From Desulfomonile tiedjei (lineage in GTDB: Bacteria > Desulfobacterota > Desulfomonilia > Desulfomonilales > Desulfomonilaceae), in assembly GCA_020718965.1 (NCBI GenBank), contig DYRE01000091.1:1-8073 (forward strand): a stretch of DNA of 8,073 nt, written 5' to 3'. Below the pieces are notes generated by a model. The model saw only the letters and a program-made list of their open reading frames with translations. It ran no database searches and was not told the DNA's origin. The position numbers were made by a program, and so were the translations under genes. This document shows positions 1-5,837 of this stretch, piece after piece (positions within the stretch are counted from its first letter, which is position 1; the number at the start of each line of letters is the position of its first letter).

Positions 1-52
1 CTATTACCAATGTGACTTGAATCTTTGTGTAGGAAGTAATGTATAAAACAGC

Positions 53-76
53 CGATAAAAAACACGATAAAAAACA
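53..76. repeat. Tandem 12-bp A-tract direct repeat
   Basis: Two perfect, directly adjacent copies of CGATAAAAAACA lie at 53-64 and 65-76, each with an A6 run. The second copy ends 4 nt before the putative -35 hexamer at 81. If transcription starts near 116, the pair spans roughly -63 to -40, which is where UP elements contact the alpha C-terminal domains of RNA polymerase. The repeat is seen directly; the UP-element role is inferred from position and A-richness. Confidence 0.6.
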
Positions 77-80
77 GGTC

Positions 81-109
81 TTGACTTAGTTGCCCACATC
101 TGATTGAAT
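81..109 (+). promoter_or_regulatory. Putative sigma70-type promoter of the rpmH operon
   Basis: TTGACT at 81-86 matches the -35 consensus at 5 of 6 positions. After a 17-nt spacer, TTGAAT at 104-109 matches the -10 consensus at 4 of 6. A-rich tandem repeats stand just upstream. The site lies 40 nt before the rpmH start and would drive rpmH-rnpA-yidD and perhaps yidC-jag. A second, weaker candidate further upstream combines TTGAAT at 17-22 with TATAAA at 42-47, spacer 19. Promoter calls by eye are uncertain. Confidence 0.45.
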
Positions 110-148
110 TACTCTTTTAGAATAAGTCTTAAGGTTGGTGATTGAACA

Positions 149-283
149 GTGAAACGGACATTTCAACCGAGCATTTTGTCTCGAAAAAGAACTCATGGTT
201 TTCGAGTTCGTATGAGCACCAAAAATGGACGCCTTGTCCTCCAAAGAAGAAGGGCTAAAGGCCGCAAGCGGCTTGCAGTATAA
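149..283 (+). CDS. rpmH: 50S ribosomal protein L34
   Basis: This 44-residue gene encodes the very basic protein L34 of the large ribosomal subunit. The translation starts MKRTFQPSILSRKRTHGFRV and continues with an RMSTKNGR stretch and the basic C-terminal AKGRKRL. This is the near-universal L34 sequence at exactly the usual length. The start is GTG, fixed by the invariant MKRTFQPS N-terminus. A GGTG at 137-140, 8 nt upstream, is the only Shine-Dalgarno-like sequence. Position 9 is Ile where many homologues have Asn. The 3' end overlaps the proposed rnpA start in another frame. It is the first gene of the rpmH-rnpA-yidD-yidC-jag cluster and lies directly behind the putative promoter. Confidence 0.97.
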   Translation: MKRTFQPSILSRKRTHGFRVRMSTKNGRLVLQRRRAKGRKRLAV

Positions 284-623
284 TAGCTATCTGAAGCTTC
301 CTAAAACAGACCGAATACGCCGATCAGGGGATTTTCGAAAGGTCATGTCGAAGGGGCAGAAGCTTAGGGCGCGTCATTTTATTATTCGGTGGAGTCTTAA
401 CGGATTAGACACTACCCGACTAGGGCTTACAGTAAGCAAAAAAGTAGGAAACTCTTGCGCTCGCAATAGGGTGAAGAGAAGATTGAGGGAATATTTCAGA
501 CACAACAGGCGTACGCTACCTTCAGGGGTTGATCTGGTCATAATTGCTACAAATGGATCATCAGACCTGAAGACGTGCGAAATCTTTGAAGAGCTTCATG
601 AAGCTTTGGGTCGAAGGTTTTAA
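225..623 (+). CDS. rnpA: Ribonuclease P protein component
   Basis: RnpA is the small basic protein subunit of RNase P. It helps the catalytic RNA remove 5' leaders from tRNA precursors. The translation (132 residues from ATG 225) has the family hallmarks: LPKTDRIRRSGDF near residues 25-37, RLGLTVSKKVG at 65-75, the RNR signature ARNRVKRRLREYF at 79-91, and a C-terminal DLVIIA strand at 103-108. The usual length is about 110-125. The start is uncertain. ATG 225 overlaps rpmH by 59 nt and lacks a Shine-Dalgarno sequence. TTG 273 (residue 17) has AAAGG at 257-261 upstream, would give 116 residues, and sits just before the conserved part. Stop is at 621-623; yidD starts 2 nt later. Confidence 0.95.
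   Translation: MDALSSKEEGLKAASGLQYNSYLKLPKTDRIRRSGDFRKVMSKGQKLRARHFIIRWSLNGLDTTRLGLTVSKKVGNSCARNRVKRRLREYFRHNRRTLPSGVDLVIIATNGSSDLKTCEIFEELHEALGRRF
613..617 (+). promoter_or_regulatory. Ribosome binding site supporting the TTG start of yidD
   Basis: GAAGG stands 8 nt before TTG 626, inside the last codons of rnpA. No ATG or GTG occurs near the expected N-terminus, so this site together with family alignment decides the TTG start. Its position suggests translational coupling with rnpA. Confidence 0.5.
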
Positions 624-625
624 AT

Positions 626-838
626 TTGGCCCAAAAGATTATCATCGCAATAATAAGGTGTTATCAGATTTTCCTGTCCCCTATCTTTCCTTCGTCCTGT
701 CGTTTCGTTCCTTCTTGCTCTGAATATGCTTTAGAGGCTGTGCTAAGGTACGGGGCGCTAAAAGGAGTCTGTCTGGGAGTTTTTCGTTTGACTCGGTGCA
801 GACCATTTGGCCCGACCGGCTACGATCCGGTACCATAA
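626..838 (+). CDS. yidD: Membrane protein insertion efficiency factor YidD
   Basis: YidD is a small inner-membrane-associated protein thought to assist insertion of proteins through YidC; its mechanism is not well understood. The 70 residues carry an N-terminal amphipathic/hydrophobic segment (residues 4-22), the Cys-containing core CRFVPSCSEYALEA (25-38), RCRPF (57-61) and the C-terminal GYDPVP, all typical of the family and at the usual length. The start is TTG, 2 nt after the rnpA stop, with GAAGG 8 nt upstream. Its place between rnpA and yidC is the conserved one. Confidence 0.95.
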   Translation: MAQKIIIAIIRCYQIFLSPIFPSSCRFVPSCSEYALEAVLRYGALKGVCLGVFRLTRCRPFGPTGYDPVP

Positions 839-897
839 TTTACAGTTGACAAGTTAGGTCTCTATTCAATCGATCACGTAAGGCGGGAAGTCCAATA

Positions 898-2625
898 ATG
901 GATCGAAATTTACTCTTAGCTATCGTTTTGTCAGTGTTGATCATTGTAGGTTTTCAATTTTTCTTCCAATCATTTACTACGCCTACTCCCGTCAGCGCTC
1001 CATCAAAAACTGAGCAGCCTCAAAAAGCCGCAAAAGTGGAGCCTCTTGCTGTTGAAAAGATTCAACCAACAAGAGAAACTACCACAAGCGAATCTGAAAT
1101 TAAATCAACAGGGAATACAGCGACGAAGGACGGAAAATCCGTTTCCGCCGCCGAACCTATTGAAGAATCAAAAATTAAGATAGAAAGCCCGATTTACGAA
1201 GCTATCGTAACTAATATCGGAGGAAAGATAGTTTCCTTTAAGCTCAAGGGTTTTAGGAAAACAATTAATGGACCTGAGTTAGTGAATCTTGTTCCTCCTG
1301 AAAGTGGAGACACTTCCGCTCCATCTATAAGATTAACTGGATCGGATGAAGTTTTTTCGGACGCCAACCTGGGGTATTCATGTGAAACCAAGGATACCAA
1401 TATCAATCTCAGCAAACCTGATGACCAGAAAACAATTATTTTTCGAGGCGTATCCCCTAGTGGATTGATATTGATAAAAAAGTTTACATTTTATGCTGAA
1501 AAATACAGAGTTGACCTGTCATATGCTTTTGAGAATCCTTCAAATCAGTCCAAAGACTATCTAATAACCTTTCCTCTGAAAAAGCACTTCGCTGACGATT
1601 CAATGCAGTTCAGTTGGAATAGTGTCGAAGTTTTGCTGGACGGTGTTTTGAAGGACTATTATTTCAGGGACATAAAGGGTGATGAAGAGCTGTCAGGGCT
1701 TGTAGAGTGGGCTGGATTAGGTGAGGCTCATTTTCTCAAGGCGTTGATTTTTTCTCAGCGGCCAGCGGCAAAAGTGACATTGCTAAAGCCTTCCACGATT
1801 GATATCGCCGAGATACTAGTCCGCTATGGATCGATAGAAATACCTGTCGGAGGAAAGTCTCCCGAAACCAGATTAGGTCTCTATCTAGGGCCAAAGCAGT
1901 CGGACGATCTCAAAGTCGCTGGAGGAAATCTGGGAAGGGCTCTGGTCTATAGCAATTACCAGGTGCTCAACATAATGTCCGTATACCTCATGGATTTTTT
2001 GAGGTTTACCTATTCTGGTTTCTCCTTGATGGGATTGAAGATTCCCGGGACGGGAAATTACGGTCTTGGCATAATTATTCTGACATTGCTGATAAAAATT
2101 CTGTTCATTCCCTTGACTCATAAGAGCATGAAGTCAATGAAAAGGATGCAGGATCTCCAGCCCGAAATAGCAAAACTCAAAGAAAAATTTAAGGACGATA
2201 AATCGGCGCTTAACAAGGCAACAATGGAATTGTTCAGGGACAACAAAGTCAACCCTCTAGGCAGTTGTTGGCCGATGTTTCTTCAGATTCCAGTGTTTAT
2301 TGCGCTTTATCAGGCTTTGTCCTATGCCATTGAACTGAGGCACGCTCCGTTCGTGTGTATTCCGTCAATATATTTATGTATTCAGGATCTTTCAGCCCCC
2401 GACCCATATTATGTAACCCCTATACTGATGGGGGGCACAATGGTGTTACAGCAATGGATGACTCCATCGGCCGGGGACCCGATGCAAAAGAAAATGATGC
2501 TCCTGATGCCGGTAGTATTTACTTACATGTTTCTGAGTTTTCCTGCGGGTTTGGTCCTGTACTGGCTAGTTAGCAATATTTTGTCCATTGGCCAGCAACT
2601 TCTCACTAACAGGCTAAGCCAATAA
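898..2625 (+). CDS. yidC: Membrane protein insertase YidC
   Basis: YidC inserts and folds inner-membrane proteins, alone or with SecYEG. The 575 residues follow the Gram-negative plan: TM1 at about 4-23, a Ser/Thr/Pro/Lys-rich linker at 27-92, the periplasmic P1 beta domain at about 95-355, then the conserved C-terminal five-helix region. The latter shows GLGIIILTLLIKILFIPLTH (389-408), a charged cytoplasmic hairpin (410-450), NPLGSCWPMFLQIPVFIALY (452-471), ELRHAPF, DLSAPDPYY, DPMQKKMMLLMPV and FPAGLVLYWLVSN. Lys400 takes the place of the groove Arg366 of E. coli. A few extra residues (around 486-494) separate HAPF from DLSAPDPYY. The protein ends soon after the last helix, without a long basic tail. 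AGGCGG at 881-886 (11 nt) or GGA at 886-888 (9 nt) serves ATG 898. Confidence 0.97.
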   Translation: MDRNLLLAIVLSVLIIVGFQFFFQSFTTPTPVSAPSKTEQPQKAAKVEPLAVEKIQPTRETTTSESEIKSTGNTATKDGKSVSAAEPIEESKIKIESPIYEAIVTNIGGKIVSFKLKGFRKTINGPELVNLVPPESGDTSAPSIRLTGSDEVFSDANLGYSCETKDTNINLSKPDDQKTIIFRGVSPSGLILIKKFTFYAEKYRVDLSYAFENPSNQSKDYLITFPLKKHFADDSMQFSWNSVEVLLDGVLKDYYFRDIKGDEELSGLVEWAGLGEAHFLKALIFSQRPAAKVTLLKPSTIDIAEILVRYGSIEIPVGGKSPETRLGLYLGPKQSDDLKVAGGNLGRALVYSNYQVLNIMSVYLMDFLRFTYSGFSLMGLKIPGTGNYGLGIIILTLLIKILFIPLTHKSMKSMKRMQDLQPEIAKLKEKFKDDKSALNKATMELFRDNKVNPLGSCWPMFLQIPVFIALYQALSYAIELRHAPFVCIPSIYLCIQDLSAPDPYYVTPILMGGTMVLQQWMTPSAGDPMQKKMMLLMPVVFTYMFLSFPAGLVLYWLVSNILSIGQQLLTNRLSQ

Positions 2626-2641
2626 GGTTAGGAATCTAGGG

Positions 2642-3454
2642 ATGAGTCACATGGAATTTACTGGAAAAACTGTAAAAGACGCAATTGCTAAAGCCTGTGA
2701 AGAACTGGAAGTTGATGAGGCGCTTCTAGAAATTGAAGTAATCGAAGAAAGCGCCCGCGGGTTTCTTGGGTTGGTGGGTCATCGTAACGCACGAATAAGA
2801 GCGCGCAAACGTAATATCCTTCAGGAAGTCGTGGTGGCCGAAAGACAAAACTCTCAGTCTGAAAGTGCAATTGCTAGAGAGTCGATTGATATTCAACCGT
2901 CGGTTCAATTGGGTTTTGACTCCGTTGAGAAGCCACATACAGAGGAAGGGCCGCCAGAAACTACTGACAAATCAGAAATTGTTTCCCAGGCTAAAAAACT
3001 TCTTACAGGTATACTGTGCAGAATTCCGGTGGAGGCGGATGTAGAAGTTTCTACCATCAATGGTTCCATCCAACTTGAGATTACCGGAGATAAAAGTGGG
3101 CTGCTCATAGGTAAGCGGGGCCAGACTCTCGATGCGTTGCAGTATATTCTCAACAAGTCGATTAATAGAGAAACGCCATTTGATGAAAAGACTGAGATAA
3201 TAGTTGATACAGAGGACTATCGGAGAAGAAAACAGGAAATTCTTCGCGATATGGCTTTGAGAATGAGCCAGAAAGCAAAGAAATCCCTGAAACCTGCGGC
3301 GTTTAATCCGATGCCGGCCAATGAACGAAGGATCATTCACATGATTCTCTCCGAGGACAAAGAGGTATATACAAAGAGTTATGGAGAAGGGGCGCTCCGC
3401 AGAATCATTGTATACCCCCGTAAGGCGATGCCTAACAAAAGAAGACGGAGATAG
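2642..3454 (+). CDS. jag: Jag/KhpB RNA-binding protein (Jag_N - KH - R3H)
   Basis: This cytoplasmic RNA-binding protein is regularly encoded beside yidC. KhpB/Jag homologues bind many transcripts and influence envelope growth and division in Firmicutes; the role in Gram-negatives is less clear. The 270 residues show the Jag_N domain at about 4-54 (EFTGKTVKDAIAKACEEL, RGFLGLVG), an acidic Ser/Glu-rich linker at 65-112, a type II KH domain with the LLIGKRGQTLDALQYI loop at 154-169, and an R3H domain whose R229-x3-H233 motif lies in NERRIIHMIL. The C-terminus is basic (KRRRR). Two starts compete: ATG 2642 with AGGA 8 nt upstream, and ATG 2651 with GGG 9 nt upstream. The second would begin MEFTGKTV, as many homologues do. 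The yidC stop is 16 nt upstream. Confidence 0.94.
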   Translation: MSHMEFTGKTVKDAIAKACEELEVDEALLEIEVIEESARGFLGLVGHRNARIRARKRNILQEVVVAERQNSQSESAIARESIDIQPSVQLGFDSVEKPHTEEGPPETTDKSEIVSQAKKLLTGILCRIPVEADVEVSTINGSIQLEITGDKSGLLIGKRGQTLDALQYILNKSINRETPFDEKTEIIVDTEDYRRRKQEILRDMALRMSQKAKKSLKPAAFNPMPANERRIIHMILSEDKEVYTKSYGEGALRRIIVYPRKAMPNKRRRR

Positions 3455-3476
3455 TCGCTGTTTTTTGCTTCGGTAT

Positions 3477-3507
3477 TTCACAATCCTGGTGGCTGTTAGA
3501 TTGTGAA
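3477..3507. repeat. Perfect 9-bp inverted repeat (hairpin 1)
   Basis: TTCACAATC at 3477-3485 and GATTGTGAA at 3499-3507 are exact inverted copies separated by 13 nt, starting 22 nt after the jag stop. It directly abuts the second inverted repeat. No T run follows on either strand, so on its own it is not an intrinsic terminator. It could be an RNA hairpin or a protein-binding dyad. Confidence 0.6.
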
Positions 3508-3536
3508 CCCTTGAAGCGGGACTGATCACTTTTTTT
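3503..3536 (+). terminator. Weak intrinsic-terminator-like structure after jag
   Basis: GTGA at 3503-3506 can pair with TCAC at 3526-3529, and CCC at 3508-3510 with GGG at 3518-3520. There is an asymmetric internal loop between the stems, and a T7 run at 3530-3536 follows at once. This would be a poor but possible terminator for the rpmH-jag operon. It cannot form together with either perfect inverted repeat around it, because it shares bases with both. Confidence 0.3.
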
Positions 3537-3542
3537 CAAGGG
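3508..3542. repeat. Perfect 8-bp inverted repeat (hairpin 2)
   Basis: CCCTTGAA at 3508-3515 and TTCAAGGG at 3535-3542 are exact inverted copies around a 19-nt loop. The loop holds a TGATCA palindrome and most of a T7 run. It begins on the base right after the first inverted repeat ends. Confidence 0.55.
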
Positions 3543-3703
3543 AAGCGTTCTGTGTCGGCCAGGAAGTTGCGCGTAAATTCCCATAAGAATCTTCCATAGT
3601 TGAATCTTGCCTAAGATTATTCGCTGACATTGATTTCGCTGTTGTTGCATAGCGAGCTTCAGTCTGCTATGGGAAATGGTCGTGGACTAAAAAAACGCCG
3701 AAT

Positions 3704-3712
3704 AGGCGGTGA
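3704..3712 (+). promoter_or_regulatory. Ribosome binding site favouring ATG 3723
   Basis: AGGCGGTGA ends 10 nt before ATG 3723 and complements the anti-Shine-Dalgarno region well. The same AGGCGG core stands before yidC and nrdR. This supports 3723 over the in-frame upstream starts at 3630 and 3669. Confidence 0.5.
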
Positions 3713-3722
3713 ATTCCTGAAG

Positions 3723-4502
3723 ATGCTAACCCAAAATCTCGTTAGTGGTCTGATAAAGACGTGTTTATTTTTTTTCGCAGTCTTTCTTTTGTCACTGGGA
3801 TCGACGCAAGCCCAGGTTCCGGCTAAACCAGAGGAAATTCCAACATTGCTATACAACCGGGGAAAGAACCTATCTGCGTTTAAGGCTGGAATGAACATTA
3901 CAACCATGAATGAAATTGACAAATCACGCCAGGAGATCAGAGGATTTCTTCTATATCGTCGCCCTAGCGATTTTAGGTTTCAAGGATTGGGCGCTGGCGG
4001 CGCAACTCTTTTTGAACTTGTGATGAAATCCACATCCTTTGAGCTTTATGTTCCTCAGGAAGGGAAGATAATCAAAGGAGGCAAAGAATGTTTTGCCCGA
4101 AAATTTCCGGACGTTGCAGAAATAGAAGGCCTCATTCCAATGGTCTTGCTCCAGTGGCGTGACGTGCGATTTGACCGGGTTTTGTCAAAAGATCAGGAAA
4201 AAATAGTTATAAGGATTACTTTTCAGGGGAGGGTTTGGGGGGCCACTCTCGACACCCGTAGTCTTAATCTTTTGCGACTGGTTAGAATAGATCCCCGGGG
4301 AGATATCGATCTCACGGCTGATTTTGGTGATTTCAAGCAGGGCGAAAACGGTTGGCTCCCTGCCAAATTCGAAGTTACCTCACCTGTTGGGGGCTGGCGT
4401 ACCATTGCCAAGATTTCCAAGATGGAACCGAATCCTTTTCTCTTGGAAAAGAATTTTCAAATAGAAACTACCTTTTCGGTCAAAACCGAAACATGTCGGT
4501 AA
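3723..4502 (+). CDS. Secreted protein of unknown function, possibly LolA/LolB-like fold
   Basis: I do not recognise a named family with certainty. From ATG 3723 the protein has 259 residues, with a clear Sec signal peptide: Lys12, a hydrophobic core at 14-25, and a probable cut after TQA at residue 30. No lipobox is present, so it is likely a soluble periplasmic protein. The mature part alternates beta strands of the kind seen in LolA/LolB-type lipoprotein carriers: RGFLLYRRPSDFRFQGL (73-89), SFELYVPQEGKIIKGG (105-120), KIVIRITFQG, LNLLRLVRID and GWLPAKFEVT. This resemblance is by eye only. Two cysteines remain in the mature chain (123 and the penultimate 258). In-frame starts at 3669 and 3630 are possible but would put a long basic extension before the signal peptide. 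The stop lies 3 nt before a TTG option for waaA, so the two are probably co-transcribed and share an envelope role. Confidence 0.8.
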   Translation: MLTQNLVSGLIKTCLFFFAVFLLSLGSTQAQVPAKPEEIPTLLYNRGKNLSAFKAGMNITTMNEIDKSRQEIRGFLLYRRPSDFRFQGLGAGGATLFELVMKSTSFELYVPQEGKIIKGGKECFARKFPDVAEIEGLIPMVLLQWRDVRFDRVLSKDQEKIVIRITFQGRVWGATLDTRSLNLLRLVRIDPRGDIDLTADFGDFKQGENGWLPAKFEVTSPVGGWRTIAKISKMEPNPFLLEKNFQIETTFSVKTETCR

Positions 4503-4523
4503 TGTTTGACGATACCGCATAGC

Positions 4524-5837
4524 ATGGCCCGCTTCATCTATAATTTCTTCATTCATACTTTCGGAGTCCCAATTCTACTCAGCTATTATTTACCCAAAAT
4601 CATTTTCTCGGGGAAATACCGCCATTCCCTAAGTGGAAAAATGGGACGACTGCCTGATGGTTTTCCTAAAACCGGGATGCCGAGACCTGTCGTCTGGTTT
4701 CATGCGGTTTCGGTAGGGGAAACAGTAGCATTGGCTCCGGTGGCGCGTCAGTTCAGAAAACTTGCCCCGCATTGCACCATTATCGTCTCAAACGGTACAG
4801 AAACTGGCCAGAAACATGCCCAGGCCACAATGAATGGAATAGATTACTTTATCTTCATGCCCATAGATCTCCCAAGGTTTGTGAATAGGGTCACCGACCG
4901 AATAAGACCGGACCTCTTCGTATTGATGGAAACTGAAATCTGGCCAAATTTACTTTACAGCCTCAAAAAAAGAAACTCCAAAATAATTCTAGTGAACGGG
5001 AGAATTTCCGATCGTTCATTCCCCAGATATATGAAGATTCAACCCATGGTTGCGAAGATAATGGAACCCATAGACATGTTTCTGATGGCTTCCGAAACTG
5101 ACAAATACCGCATACTGAAAATGGGCGCCCATCCGGACAGGGTTCGGGTAGTGGGCAATACAAAATTTGACGCCGCCATTCGAAGTGTTTCTGAAGACAC
5201 TCAAGAGCAGTCTCGGATTATTCTAAACTTAAAAGAATCTGACAAAGTTTGGGTGGCGGGAAGCACTCACCCTGGTGAGCATGAAATTGTGCTGGATTGT
5301 TTTCAGAGGCTTTTGAAGACATTTCCCAAATTGATTCTAATTATAGCCCCCCGGCATACCGAGACCATTTCTTCTATATTGTCGGCTATAAGAGAAAGAG
5401 GTCTTGAAACTCCATTCATGAGAAGTTCCTTTGATCTTGGCCAACGAAGACGGTCACAAAACATTGTCATCCTTGATACCACGGGTGAGTTACTTAGATT
5501 CTATTCTGTGGCTTCAGTTGTTTTTGTGGGGGGGTCACTCGTGCCGAAGGGTGGACAAAATATATTGGAGCCAGTCGCATGGGGAAAAAAAGTATTGTTT
5601 GGTCCATCAATGGAAGATTTTCGTGACGCACGTGATTTGCTGGTCAAGGTTGGAGCCGCTGTGGAGACATCGAATGGGGAAGAGCTATTCAATTCGCTAA
5701 TTAAATCATTGGATGACATGAAACAGTCGGCGGTGATGGGTAGACTGGGACTTGAAGAATTGGCCGGACATTCCGGGAGCGCGAAGACTGTAGCAACTAT
5801 GTTGTATGATGTTGTCAGTCCTGAAGAAAGGCCGTAA
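4524..5837 (+). CDS. waaA: 3-deoxy-D-manno-octulosonic acid (Kdo) transferase
   Basis: WaaA (KdtA) transfers Kdo from CMP-Kdo to the lipid A precursor on the cytoplasmic face of the inner membrane, an early and usually essential step in LPS assembly. The 437 residues show the GT-B fold of family GT30: a hydrophobic N-terminal anchor (about 5-27), HAVSVGE at 60-66 with the catalytic Glu66, TEIWPN (137-142), GNTKFD, GSTHPGE (246-252), APRH (275-278) and the sugar-nucleotide site GGSLVPKGGQNILEP (336-350). Length is close to E. coli's 425. ATG 4524 gives the usual MARFIYNFF-type N-terminus. TTG 4506, 3 nt after the upstream stop, would add six residues; neither has a good Shine-Dalgarno sequence, which suggests coupling. 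Whether one or two Kdo units are added cannot be read from the sequence. Its 3' end overlaps the convergent yciO gene by 23 bp. Confidence 0.95.
   Translation: MARFIYNFFIHTFGVPILLSYYLPKIIFSGKYRHSLSGKMGRLPDGFPKTGMPRPVVWFHAVSVGETVALAPVARQFRKLAPHCTIIVSNGTETGQKHAQATMNGIDYFIFMPIDLPRFVNRVTDRIRPDLFVLMETEIWPNLLYSLKKRNSKIILVNGRISDRSFPRYMKIQPMVAKIMEPIDMFLMASETDKYRILKMGAHPDRVRVVGNTKFDAAIRSVSEDTQEQSRIILNLKESDKVWVAGSTHPGEHEIVLDCFQRLLKTFPKLILIIAPRHTETISSILSAIRERGLETPFMRSSFDLGQRRRSQNIVILDTTGELLRFYSVASVVFVGGSLVPKGGQNILEPVAWGKKVLFGPSMEDFRDARDLLVKVGAAVETSNGEELFNSLIKSLDDMKQSAVMGRLGLEELAGHSGSAKTVATMLYDVVSPEERP

Larger units (their letters stand above)
3455..3722. other. 268-nt non-coding stretch with several dyads
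   Basis: I see no convincing coding sequence between the jag stop and ATG 3723. Besides the two large inverted repeats, the stretch holds AATCTT/AAGATT (3603-3608/3613-3618, 4-nt loop), CATAGC/GCTATG (3648-3653/3666-3671, 12-nt loop) and a direct repeat GAATCTT (3588-3594 and 3602-3608). No good promoter hexamers were found by eye, although a promoter for the next gene would be expected here if transcription does not read through from jag. Confidence 0.5.

Noticed and set aside
1..148. Possible origin region or dnaA boxes near rpmH, since dnaA-rpmH is often close to oriC.
   Set aside because: I found no TTATCCACA-like box on either strand and no AT-rich unwinding element beyond the short A tracts; no dnaA in the window.
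846..874. Perfect -35 hexamer TTGACA between yidD and yidC as an internal promoter.
   Set aside because: No acceptable -10 element lies 16-18 nt downstream; the nearest AT-rich hexamer (TATTCA at 863-868) is only 11 nt away.
2355..2573. 72-codon open frame inside yidC in another frame.
   Set aside because: It lies wholly inside the highly conserved C-terminal part of yidC, and its sequence shows no domain.
2972..3529. 185-codon open frame on the - strand opposite the jag KH/R3H region.
   Set aside because: It is antisense to a conserved gene and its product resembles no known protein; most likely a chance open frame.
3630..3722. Upstream extension of the secreted-protein gene (31 extra residues from 3630).
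   Set aside because: It would put a long, partly basic extension before a normal signal peptide, while ATG 3723 has a good ribosome binding site.
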